Shown in pieces: positions 7,854-15,202 of a DNA stretch of 19,629 nt; position 1 is the stretch's first letter; each line of letters opens with the position of its first letter. The position numbers were made by a program, and so were the translations under genes. Source of the stretch: an uncultured Prevotellaceae bacterium (lineage in GTDB: Bacteria > Bacteroidota > Bacteroidia > Bacteroidales > Bacteroidaceae). The stretch is from the NCBI GenBank assembly GCA_937877605.1, contig CALFJA010000094.1:1-19629 (forward strand), written 5' to 3'. Under the pieces are notes generated by a model. That model did no database searches. It saw nothing but the letters and a program-made list of their open reading frames with translations, and had not been told where the DNA came from.

Positions 7854-7861
7854 CGAAGGTA
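7854..7861 (-). promoter_or_regulatory. Probable sufB promoter -7 box
   Basis: The minus strand reads TACCTTCG, one base off TAnnTTTG, 31 bases before sufB. There is no TTTG at the expected -33 place. A promoter this far from consensus may depend on an activator, which is inference. Confidence 0.45.
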
Positions 7862-7923
7862 AGAATTTTTACTTAATTATCCACCCTTTCCCGAATTATT
7901 CGCCATTTGTACGCAGTTGAGCA

Positions 7924-9636
7924 CTACTTTTTCCGTGCCATCCACTCGTTGGGAGTCATGCCCGTCATCTGCCGGAAAGTCCGGAAGAAACTCCGCTCGC
8001 TGGAAAAGCCCACCTCCATGTAGTGCGTTGCAATCTTCATCTCAGGGTTCTCGTTCATGAGCCGCTGGGCATAGGCTATCCGATAGCGGTTGACAAAGAC
8101 ATTGAACGAACACCGGCGGTAGGTGTTGACGGCCTCTGAAATATAGCGGGTATTGGTGTTCAAGCCCTTTGCCAGGTCCTGAATCTTCAGGTTTGGATTG
8201 AGAAAGAGCTGTTCTTCGTCCATCAACCGGCAGATGTCCTCCATCAGTTCGGAGTCCTTCTCCGCAGTGGCGGCTGCATCGCTGTCGAGTGGTGCCGCCG
8301 CTCCTTTTGCCGCACTGCGGCTCCGACGGAGCCTCCGCAACAAGACAATGCCCACCAACAGGAAGGCAGCAAGGAGCAATCCCAAGGTCCGCCAGAGGTA
8401 GGGCAATGCTTGCGAGCGTGCCGGATGCTCATCCACCAGAATGCGGAACACCGTGGAAAACAGCGCATAGTTGTCGCCGGTGAAGTTTTCCTGCACATTG
8501 CCTCCGGCTATGACCAACTGCCCGTCAGGCATAAGCATCGGAGAGGCGAAGCCACATTGTGGCAGCGGGTCGGTGAAGAAGAGGGTGACGGGAGCAGGCC
8601 GCTCTTTGTAATCGACGCAAAAGAGATAGAGCCTCTTGTCCTTGTCATAGCCTGACAGATAGGCTTTCCCCCTGGAGGTGTCGGCAACAATGCCAGAAGC
8701 CCAGCGGATGACGCCGCCGATACGGGTCTGCTGAGGGATGGGATGGACGGTGGGCAGGAGCGAAATATCCTCACCCTCTATCAACGCAATGGCCATCTTG
8801 CAGCGCGGAAGGCCTTCCTGCTCGGGACAACTCCCTGTCTGAAGCGTATCCGCCACGGCCAGCAAATAGGCATAGTAGCCCTTTTCACGGTCACCGATGA
8901 ACGCTTGTTCAAGTTGTATGGGCTGAAGCGGCACTGGTTTCCAGGTGCGCAGCAATTCTATTTGGAACGGGCTCCCCGTCAGCCTGTCCGCCTGCGCGGC
9001 ATCGACAAGTTGGGAATGCGTGTCCAACGCAGATAGAATCATGCCTTCGCCTGCGGCCGTCTGCAGCATGTAAGGAGAGGTGCGGGACTGTGAGACACCC
9101 TTGACCGGCTCGAAGTTATTCGCTCCGTCGAACCGCTCCAAGTCATCGTTGTCATACCAGTTGCCGGAAATATAGACCTGTCCGTCGTCAAGTTCGACGC
9201 CACCTGCCAGGGTACGCTTGCGGGTGAGGCACCCGAATCCCTCGAAACGGTGTTCCGAAGGCAGGTATCTTTCCACTCCGAAGGTTTGCCCGATGCCCAG
9301 AGACTGGTCGCATCCGCCGGCTATCAGCACCTTGCCGGAACGCAGTTGCAGTCCGAGAGCATAGTCGTGGGCATAGCAGGTGGGTATCTGATGCCACTGT
9401 CCGCCGGCAAAATATTCGGCCGTCAGCGTGGGGACGAATCCCGAGGTGTGCCCGCCCACCACAAGCATCTCACCGTCTACGACATACTGCAGATGACCGG
9501 AGCGAGCCGTGTTCAGGTCAGGCAGACGCTCCACGCCGACTTTCACGGCCTGGATGCCGCTCTTCTGCGATACAGCCGGCACGGCAAAAAAGGAAAAGAA
9601 TAAGAACAGAAGGAAATGACTGGCAACCTTTCGCAT
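7924..9636 (-). CDS. Membrane-tethered regulator: periplasmic kelch-like propeller, one TM segment, cytoplasmic AraC DNA-binding domain
   Basis: From ATG 9636 the protein is 570 residues. Residues 1-24 (MRKVASHFLLFLFFSFFAVP...) are a signal peptide or signal anchor. Residues about 30-400 hold repeated kelch/galactose-oxidase-like blades: G-E-M-L-V-V-G-G, G-K-V-L-I-A-G-G, G-Q-V-Y-I-S-G and G-Q-L-V-I-A-G-G. A single membrane segment follows (about 414-433, LGLLLAAFLLVGIVLL), then a basic stop-transfer RRLRRSRS. The last 90 residues are an AraC/XylS helix-turn-helix pair (YISEAVNTYRR...; VGFSSERSFFRTFRQMTGMTPNEW). This layout implies direct transmembrane signalling to DNA without a kinase. There is no histidine kinase or receiver domain, unlike Bacteroidota hybrid two-component proteins. 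An earlier ATG (9672) adds 12 residues in front of the signal peptide and is less likely. Ligand and target genes are unknown; neighbours are housekeeping genes. Confidence 0.88.
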   Translation of the reverse strand: MRKVASHFLLFLFFSFFAVPAVSQKSGIQAVKVGVERLPDLNTARSGHLQYVVDGEMLVVGGHTSGFVPTLTAEYFAGGQWHQIPTCYAHDYALGLQLRSGKVLIAGGCDQSLGIGQTFGVERYLPSEHRFEGFGCLTRKRTLAGGVELDDGQVYISGNWYDNDDLERFDGANNFEPVKGVSQSRTSPYMLQTAAGEGMILSALDTHSQLVDAAQADRLTGSPFQIELLRTWKPVPLQPIQLEQAFIGDREKGYYAYLLAVADTLQTGSCPEQEGLPRCKMAIALIEGEDISLLPTVHPIPQQTRIGGVIRWASGIVADTSRGKAYLSGYDKDKRLYLFCVDYKERPAPVTLFFTDPLPQCGFASPMLMPDGQLVIAGGNVQENFTGDNYALFSTVFRILVDEHPARSQALPYLWRTLGLLLAAFLLVGIVLLRRLRRSRSAAKGAAAPLDSDAAATAEKDSELMEDICRLMDEEQLFLNPNLKIQDLAKGLNTNTRYISEAVNTYRRCSFNVFVNRYRIAYAQRLMNENPEMKIATHYMEVGFSSERSFFRTFRQMTGMTPNEWMARKK

Positions 9637-9660
9637 GCTAATTCCGATATTGTTTCGGAG

Positions 9661-9668
9661 CGAAAATA
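9661..9668 (-). promoter_or_regulatory. Possible -7 box for the kelch/AraC regulator
   Basis: The minus strand reads TATTTTCG, one base off TAnnTTTG, 24 bases before ATG 9636. No good -33 element was found. The choice of ATG 9636 over 9672 is consistent with this box, since 9672 would lie upstream of it. Confidence 0.35.
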
Positions 9669-9740
9669 GCAAAAATCGGCCAATTACAGCCTTTTTTCGG
9701 GAAATCTTTCACCAGAAAACCTATTTTTCGCGGCACATCC

Positions 9741-9771
9741 TTGCAGAAAAGAAAAACTCTGCTTACCTTTG
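9741..9771 (+). promoter_or_regulatory. Promoter of the rimP-nusA-infB operon
   Basis: TTG (9741-9743) and TACCTTTG (9764-9771) are 20 bases apart, a near-perfect Bacteroidota promoter. Transcription should begin near 9777, leaving a leader of about 60 bases before rimP. Confidence 0.8.
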
Positions 9772-9783
9772 CAGCGTTCAGAG

Positions 9784-9813
9784 GAATGAGGAGCCCACCC
9801 GGGTTCCTCATTC
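9784..9813 (+). promoter_or_regulatory. Strong hairpin in the rimP leader
   Basis: GAATGAGGAG (9784-9793) pairs with TTCCTCATTC (9804-9813), and the inner CCC (9794-9796) pairs with GGG (9801-9803) around loop ACCC. That makes a 13-pair stem with one G-T wobble and a 4-base loop. It begins a few bases after the predicted transcription start and ends 22 bases before ATG 9836. It is not followed by a T run, so it is more likely a leader structure (stability, translation control or protein binding) than a terminator. Confidence 0.7.
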
Positions 9814-9835
9814 TGCATAAATGCAAAAGTTATCT

Positions 9836-10303
9836 ATGATAGAAAAAAAGCAGGTAACACAACTGGTAGAGGAATGGTTGCAGGATAAAGACTACTTCCT
9901 CGTGGATGTAAACATCAGCAACGACAACAAGATTGTGGTCGAGATAGACCATGCCGACGGGGTGTGGATTGAAGACTGCGTGGAGCTGAGCAAGTGGATT
10001 GAAGACCATCTGGACCGCGATGCCGAGGACTTTGAACTGGAAGTGGGCTCCGCCGGGCTGGGACAACCATTCAAGGTGCCCCGCCAATATGCCAATTTCG
10101 TAGGCAAGGAAGTGGAGGTGCTCACCCTGGAAGGAAAGAAACTGAAAGGCATCCTCAAGGCAGTCGACGGCAACGAGTTCACCGTAGGCGTTGAGGAAAA
10201 GGTGCGCCTCGAAGGAAAGAAGCGCCCCGTGGTACAGGAAGTGGACCACACCTTCGAAATGGACAAAGTGAAGTATACAAAATATTTAATAAGTTTCAAA
10301 TAA
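9836..10303 (+). CDS. rimP: Ribosome maturation factor RimP
   Basis: A 155-residue protein needed for maturation of the 30S ribosomal subunit. It matches Bacteroidales RimP throughout: MIEKKQVTQLVEEWLQDKDY at the start, VVEIDHADGVWIEDCVELS near residues 32-50, ELEVGSAGLGQPFKV near 71-85, and the terminal KYTKYLISFK. The C-terminal half is the SH3-like domain. ATG 9821 is in frame and adds MQKLS; ATG 9836 is preferred because homologues begin MIEKK. It is the first gene of rimP-nusA-infB, a very common bacterial order, with 46 bases to nusA. The leader carries a strong promoter and hairpin. Confidence 0.95.
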   Translation: MIEKKQVTQLVEEWLQDKDYFLVDVNISNDNKIVVEIDHADGVWIEDCVELSKWIEDHLDRDAEDFELEVGSAGLGQPFKVPRQYANFVGKEVEVLTLEGKKLKGILKAVDGNEFTVGVEEKVRLEGKKRPVVQEVDHTFEMDKVKYTKYLISFK

Positions 10304-10349
10304 AGACCACCGGCTCCTAAGGGATGCGTGGAACAAAAACACCAAGAAA

Positions 10350-11615
10350 ATGGCACCAAGAATGAAGAAGGAAACTGTCAGCATGATTGACACTTTCAAA
10401 GAATTCAAAGAGAACAAGAATATCGACCGCCTCACGCTTATGAGCGTCCTGGAAGAAAGCTTCCGCAGTGTGCTGTCGAAAATCTACGGCAGCGATGAGA
10501 ACTTCGACATCATCGTGAACCCCGACAAGGGCGACCTTGAAATCTACCGCAACCGCATCATCGTCCCAGACGGCGAGGTGCAGGACGAGAACAAGGAAAT
10601 CTCGCTGAGCGAGGCCCGCAAAATCGAAGACGACTACGAACTGGACGAGGAAGTGTCCGAGCGCATCGACTTCGCCAAGTTCGGCCGGCGCGCCATCCTT
10701 ACACTGCGCCAAACCCTGGCATCCAAGGTGCTGGAACTGGAGCACGACTCCTTGTATAATAAATATAAGGACCGTGTGGGACAGGTCATTTCGGCCGAGG
10801 CTTACCAGATATGGAAGCGAGAGGTGCTCTGTCTGGACGAAGAAGGCAACGAACTTATCCTCCCGAAGCAGGAGCAAATCCCTGCCGACCAATACCGGAA
10901 GGGCGAAAGCATCCGCGCCATCATCCTCCGCGTGGACAACCAGAACAACAATCCCAAAATATACCTGAGCCGCACCAGCCCGACATTCCTGCAGCGCCTG
11001 CTGGAACAGGAAGTGCCGGAAATAAACGATGGGCTTATCTCTATCAAGAAGATTGCCCGCATGCCGGGCGAGAGAGCCAAGATTGCAGTGGAAAGCTACG
11101 ACGATCGCATTGACCCGGTAGGTGCCTGTGTGGGAGTGAAAGGCAGCCGCGTGAGAGGCATCGTGCACGAACTGTGCAATGAGAACATCGATGTGGTGAA
11201 CTTTACGACCAACACCCGCCTCTTCATTCAGCGTTCCCTGAACCCCGCAACCATCAATAGCATCGTGCTGGACGAGGAAAACCGCAAGGCTGAAGTCTAC
11301 CTCAACCCCGAAGAAGTAAGCAAGGCAATCGGCAAAAACGGCCTGAACATCAAGTTGGCCAGCATGCTGACGGAGTACACCATCGATGTATTCCGCGACA
11401 CGGAAGGAGAGAATGTGGAAGACGATATCTACCTGGATGAGTTCGCAGATGAGGTAGATCAGTGGATCATTGACGCCATAAAGGGCATCGGACTCGACAC
11501 AGCCAAGCAGGTTCTCAACGCACCCAAGGAGATGTTAATAGAGAAGGCCGACCTCGAAGAGGAAACAGTCGACAACCTCCTCAAGATTCTCGCCAGCGAA
11601 TTTGAAGACGAATAA
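10350..11615 (+). CDS. nusA: Transcription termination/antitermination factor NusA
   Basis: A 421-residue RNA polymerase-binding factor that controls pausing, termination and antitermination. The N-terminal RNA polymerase-binding domain (about 10-140, MIDTFKEFKENKNIDRLTLM onward) is followed by an S1 domain, then two KH domains. The first has G262-V-K-G265 in GACVGVKGSRVRGIV and the second has G328-K-N-G331 in AIGKNGLNIKLAS. It ends with a short helical segment (DTAKQVLNAPKEMLIEKADL) after the KH domains but lacks the acidic repeats of E. coli NusA, as is normal for Bacteroidota. ATG 10350 is taken as the start; ATG 10362 (MKKETVSMIDTF) is a possible alternative. It is the second gene of the operon, 45 bases before infB. 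Confidence 0.97.
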   Translation: MAPRMKKETVSMIDTFKEFKENKNIDRLTLMSVLEESFRSVLSKIYGSDENFDIIVNPDKGDLEIYRNRIIVPDGEVQDENKEISLSEARKIEDDYELDEEVSERIDFAKFGRRAILTLRQTLASKVLELEHDSLYNKYKDRVGQVISAEAYQIWKREVLCLDEEGNELILPKQEQIPADQYRKGESIRAIILRVDNQNNNPKIYLSRTSPTFLQRLLEQEVPEINDGLISIKKIARMPGERAKIAVESYDDRIDPVGACVGVKGSRVRGIVHELCNENIDVVNFTTNTRLFIQRSLNPATINSIVLDEENRKAEVYLNPEEVSKAIGKNGLNIKLASMLTEYTIDVFRDTEGENVEDDIYLDEFADEVDQWIIDAIKGIGLDTAKQVLNAPKEMLIEKADLEEETVDNLLKILASEFEDE

Positions 11616-11660
11616 TCATTGTAAACATACCAGAATCAACCCCAAATAAACAAAATATAA

Positions 11661-14390
11661 ATGAGTATACGACTTAATAAAGCTATCATTGAACTGAACA
11701 TCGGTCTGCAGACAGCCCTTGAATTCTTTGAGAAGCACAAGGAACTGGGCGAGGTGAAGCCCACAACCAGGCTGACCGACGAACAATACGAAGCGTTGGC
11801 CAAGCATTTCAACCAGGACAAGGAAGCCCGTAACAAGGCAGATGCACGCATCAACAAGGCAAAAGAAGCCAAGGAGGCCAAGAAAGCCAGCCCTGAAAAG
11901 GCCGAAACCAAGCCTGTGGTGAAAGAAACTCCGGCTCCGAAAGAAGAACCAAAGCCAAGCTTAAATGTGCTGGGCAAGATGGATCTTGAGTCCTTGCAGA
12001 AGCCTCGCAGCACGAAGAAAGCCGAAAAGCCTGCCGAACCAGCACCCAAGCCCGCTGTCCCTGCCTCTGTTATGGAGGAGAAAAAGGTTGTGGAAACACC
12101 TGAGCAGCCCGCTGCCGAGCCGCAACCGGAGGCTCCTGCCGAGGAAAAAGCCCCGCAGCAGAAGGAAATCTTCAAGCTGAAGAGCGACAAGGAGGCACAG
12201 AATCTCCCCACAATGAATGTCCTGGGCAAGATCGACCTCGACAGTCTCGACCAGCGCACCCGTCCCAAGAAGAAATCCAAGGAAGAGAAACGCAAGGAGG
12301 CTGCCGCACAACAGACCGGCGGCGAAGGCGAAAAGAAAAAGCGAAACCGCATCAAGAACGGCCGTGTCGACATCAACGCAGCGGCCAACCAGCAGCCTTT
12401 CGGACAAAGCAACCAGCAGCAACAGCAGAAGTCCGGTGGCAAGAGCAAGAAGAGCAAGAAGCGTAACCAACGCCCGCTGGAGGTGAACGAAGAAGATGTG
12501 GCACGCCAGGTGAAAGAAACGCTGGCACGCCTGACCAACAAGCAGAGCCAGAACAAGAAAGGTGCCAAGTACCGCAAGGAAAAGCGTGAGGCCGTACAGG
12601 AAAAGATGTTCGAGGAAGCCCGCGCCGAACAGAGCGAGAGCAAGACCCTGAAACTGACCGAGTTCGTCACCGTGAGCGAACTGGCTACGATGATGAATGT
12701 AGGCGTCAACCAGGTGATTGGCACGCTGATGAGCGTTGGTATCATGGTTTCCATCAACCAAAGACTGGACGCCGAGAGTATCAATCTGGTGGCAGACGAG
12801 TTCGGATTCAAGACCGAATATGTCAGCGCCGAGGTCCAGGAGGCCGTCGTTGAGGAGGCAGACGACGAGGCAGACCTCGTTTCCCGCCCGCCAATCGTCA
12901 CGGTGATGGGCCATGTCGACCACGGAAAGACATCGCTGCTGGACTATATCCGCAAGACCAATGTGATTGCCGGAGAAGCCGGAGGTATCACACAGCACAT
13001 CGGAGCCTACAATGTCCGTCTGGAGGACGGGCGCCGCATCACCTTTCTCGACACCCCGGGACACGAGGCCTTCACCGCCATGCGTGCCCGTGGAGCACAG
13101 GTGACGGACATCGCCATCATCATTGTTGCAGCCGACGACAGCGTCATGCCTACCACGAAAGAGGCTATCGCACACGCCCAAGCCGCCAATGTGCCCATGG
13201 TGTTTGCCATTAACAAGATAGACAAGCCGGGCGCCAATCCCGACAAGATACGCGAGGACCTCGCCAACATGAACCTGCTGGTTGAAGACTGGGGCGGCAA
13301 ATACCAGTGTCAGGAAATCAGCGCGAAGAAGGGAATGGGCGTAACCGAACTGTTGGAGAAGGTTTTGCTCGAGGCAGAAATGCTCGACTTGAAGGCCAAC
13401 CCCAACCGCAAGGCCATGGGTTCGGTCATAGAGTCGTCGCTCGACAAGGGCCGTGGCTATGTCAGCACGGTGCTGGTGAGCAACGGAACCCTCCGACAAG
13501 GCGACATTATGATAGCCGGAACCAGTTGGGGACGCATCAAGGCGATGTTCAACGAGCGTAACCAACGCATCCAAGAGGCACATCCTGCCGAGCCCGCCAT
13601 CATCCTCGGACTGAACGGAGCCCCCACAGCCGGCGACGCTTTCCACATCCTTGAGACCGAGCAAGAGGCCCGCGAGATTGCCAACAAGCGTCTGCAACTA
13701 CAGCGTGAGCAGGGCATCCGTACACAGAAGAAGTTCACCCTCGACGACATTTCCCACCGCATTGCACTGGGCGAGTTCCACGAACTGAACATCATTGTCA
13801 AGGGCGACACCGACGGTTCGATTGAAGCCCTGAGCGACTCATTCCTCAAACTCTCTACCGAAAAAGTGCAGGTGAGCGTCATCAGCAAGGCTGTGGGTCA
13901 GATTTCGGAAAACGATGTGATGCTGGCCAGCGCCTCCAATGCCATCATCGTGGGCTTCCAGGTACGCCCGTCGGCCGAAGCCCGCAAGGCAGCCGACCGT
14001 GAAGGCGTGGAAATCAACACCTACAGCATCATCTACGATGCCATTGACGACATCCGCGCGACCATGGTCGGCATGCTCGACAAGGTGAAGAAAGAAGTCA
14101 TCACCGGCCAGGTGGAGGTGAAGCAGGTGTTCAAGATTTCGAAGGTTGGCACCGTAGCCGGCGGTCTGGTGACCGAAGGTAAGGTCCACAACAAGGACAA
14201 GGGCCGCGTGGTTCGCGACGGTATCGTGGTCCACACCGCTCCCATCGATGCGCTGAAGCGCTACAAGGACGATGTGAAAGAGGTGGCAACGGGACTCGAA
14301 TGCGGTATCTCGCTGATCAATTTCAACGACATCCGCGAGGGCGACATTATCGAAACCTTCACCGAGATAGAGGTACAGCAGAAACTGTAA
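11661..14390 (+). CDS. infB: Translation initiation factor IF-2
   Basis: A 909-residue GTPase that places initiator tRNA on the 30S subunit and promotes subunit joining. Residues 1-50 form a small IF2-N domain (MSIRLNKAIIELNIGLQTAL). A long, charged Lys/Glu/Pro/Ala-rich linker follows (about 60-320), with a duplicated motif: LNVLGKMDLESL at 101-112 and MNVLGKIDLDSL at 185-196. The GTPase domain has G1 GHVDHGKT (417-424), G3 DTPGHE (464-469) and G4 NKID (518-521). Domains II, III and the C-terminal tRNA-binding domain follow, ending at GLECGISLINFNDIREGDIIE. It is the last gene of rimP-nusA-infB; a strong terminator starts 24 bases after its stop. Long open frames on the opposite strand are shadows of its GC-rich codon use. 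Confidence 0.98.
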   Translation: MSIRLNKAIIELNIGLQTALEFFEKHKELGEVKPTTRLTDEQYEALAKHFNQDKEARNKADARINKAKEAKEAKKASPEKAETKPVVKETPAPKEEPKPSLNVLGKMDLESLQKPRSTKKAEKPAEPAPKPAVPASVMEEKKVVETPEQPAAEPQPEAPAEEKAPQQKEIFKLKSDKEAQNLPTMNVLGKIDLDSLDQRTRPKKKSKEEKRKEAAAQQTGGEGEKKKRNRIKNGRVDINAAANQQPFGQSNQQQQQKSGGKSKKSKKRNQRPLEVNEEDVARQVKETLARLTNKQSQNKKGAKYRKEKREAVQEKMFEEARAEQSESKTLKLTEFVTVSELATMMNVGVNQVIGTLMSVGIMVSINQRLDAESINLVADEFGFKTEYVSAEVQEAVVEEADDEADLVSRPPIVTVMGHVDHGKTSLLDYIRKTNVIAGEAGGITQHIGAYNVRLEDGRRITFLDTPGHEAFTAMRARGAQVTDIAIIIVAADDSVMPTTKEAIAHAQAANVPMVFAINKIDKPGANPDKIREDLANMNLLVEDWGGKYQCQEISAKKGMGVTELLEKVLLEAEMLDLKANPNRKAMGSVIESSLDKGRGYVSTVLVSNGTLRQGDIMIAGTSWGRIKAMFNERNQRIQEAHPAEPAIILGLNGAPTAGDAFHILETEQEAREIANKRLQLQREQGIRTQKKFTLDDISHRIALGEFHELNIIVKGDTDGSIEALSDSFLKLSTEKVQVSVISKAVGQISENDVMLASASNAIIVGFQVRPSAEARKAADREGVEINTYSIIYDAIDDIRATMVGMLDKVKKEVITGQVEVKQVFKISKVGTVAGGLVTEGKVHNKDKGRVVRDGIVVHTAPIDALKRYKDDVKEVATGLECGISLINFNDIREGDIIETFTEIEVQQKL

Positions 14391-14413
14391 GGCTGCCGGC
14401 ACCGCCCAAAACG

Positions 14414-14454
14414 AAGAGCGCCAACTCCCGAATGGAAGTTGGCGCTCTTTTTTT
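14414..14454 (+). terminator. Rho-independent terminator after infB
   Basis: AAGAGCGCCAACT (14414-14426) pairs perfectly with AGTTGGCGCTCTT (14437-14449), 13 pairs with a 10-base loop, and a run of seven T ends at 14454. It also lies 10 bases beyond the stop of the convergent lipoprotein gene and may stop that transcript as well. Confidence 0.93.
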
Positions 14455-14464
14455 CAGGTACTTG

Positions 14465-15064
14465 TTATGACCAGTGTTCAATGTTTTGAATGACACCTGT
14501 GAAGTTTCCCTGCCATGTCTGAAGCACGCCCTCACTGTTGTTGAACAGCAGTTTGAAGTCAATCTGCATCTTCGGAGCGTCCAGATTGCTCACATCCACG
14601 CTCTTCACCATCAGCGTACTGCCTTTCAGGAAAGGAATATCACTGTCACCGGCACCCCAGACAATGGGTTCGGAAGCCGAAGAGCGCCGAATGTCACGGG
14701 CTACGACTTTCTCATGAATGGTGTTACGATAAATACTGACACGCCACGACCAGTTGCTGTGATCGTCGCCATAGTAAGGTTGGGTGAGGTCAATTACCTG
14801 GCCGTCCTGCGCGCTGTTGATTTTCAAATAGATGGTGGTACCATCCGACAAGGCAAGCCAGATTTCATGGCCGTACTCAAGTAAGGCAACATTCATCCCA
14901 CTGTCGGTAATGTTCAAAGCCTGACCGTTTACAAAAACCTTGTTTACGGCAGGAGCATCGTCGTCATCATCGCCGCACGATGTGAGGGTAAAACTTGTCA
15001 TGCAGAGGGCCACAAGTGTGAGCAAGCCCAGCAGGCGGCCCAGCAAATTCTTTGTCTTTTTCAT
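14465..15064 (-). CDS. Putative surface-exposed lipoprotein of unknown function
   Basis: A 199-residue protein with a type II signal peptide: MKKTKNLLGRLLGLLTLVAL, then the lipobox L-T-S-C with C30 as the lipidated residue. Directly after it comes GDDDDD (31-36). In Bacteroidota an acidic stretch just behind the cysteine acts as an export signal to the outer face of the outer membrane, so surface exposure is likely. The remainder (about 40-199) is rich in beta-strand-like sequence such as VFVNGQALNI and GTTIYLKINSAQDG; no family is recognised. Its start ATG 15064 follows a -7 box, and the gene ends at the shared terminator after infB. It appears to be a single-gene transcript. Confidence 0.85.
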   Translation of the reverse strand: MKKTKNLLGRLLGLLTLVALCMTSFTLTSCGDDDDDAPAVNKVFVNGQALNITDSGMNVALLEYGHEIWLALSDGTTIYLKINSAQDGQVIDLTQPYYGDDHSNWSWRVSIYRNTIHEKVVARDIRRSSASEPIVWGAGDSDIPFLKGSTLMVKSVDVSNLDAPKMQIDFKLLFNNSEGVLQTWQGNFTGVIQNIEHWS

Positions 15065-15119
15065 TGTTTTTGTTTTTTTTGAAGGTTAGAAAAATGTATA
15101 TAGAAAGATTAGTCTGGGC

Positions 15120-15127
15120 CAAATGTA
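15120..15127 (-). promoter_or_regulatory. Promoter -7 box of the lipoprotein gene
   Basis: The minus strand reads TACATTTG, a match to TAnnTTTG, 55 bases before ATG 15064. No well-spaced TTTG was found upstream. It lies just downstream of the terminator of the preceding gene on this strand, as expected for a separate transcript. Confidence 0.6.
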
Positions 15128-15162
15128 GGCATATTCCGCGCAAGCTTTACTGACAAATTATG

Positions 15163-15201
15163 AAAATCGACTGACAATTTCGGAATTTGTCAGTCGATTT
15201 T
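15163..15201 (-). terminator. Terminator hairpin after the AsmA-like gene
   Basis: AAAATCGACTGACAA (15163-15177) pairs perfectly with TTGTCAGTCGATTTT (15187-15201), 15 pairs with a 9-base loop. On the minus strand it starts 2 bases after the stop codon of the AsmA-like gene and the right arm ends in TTTT. The inner AATTTCGGAATT can also pair with itself. Confidence 0.8.
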
Positions 15202-15202
15202 T

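Noticed and set aside
11961..13697. A 578-codon open frame antisense to infB, and another of 421 codons (11636-12901).
   Set aside because: Both lie opposite IF-2, whose motifs prove the plus-strand reading. They are Ser/Arg/Leu-rich or Leu/His/Val-rich, have no domain and no promoter box; long antisense frames are expected with this codon use.
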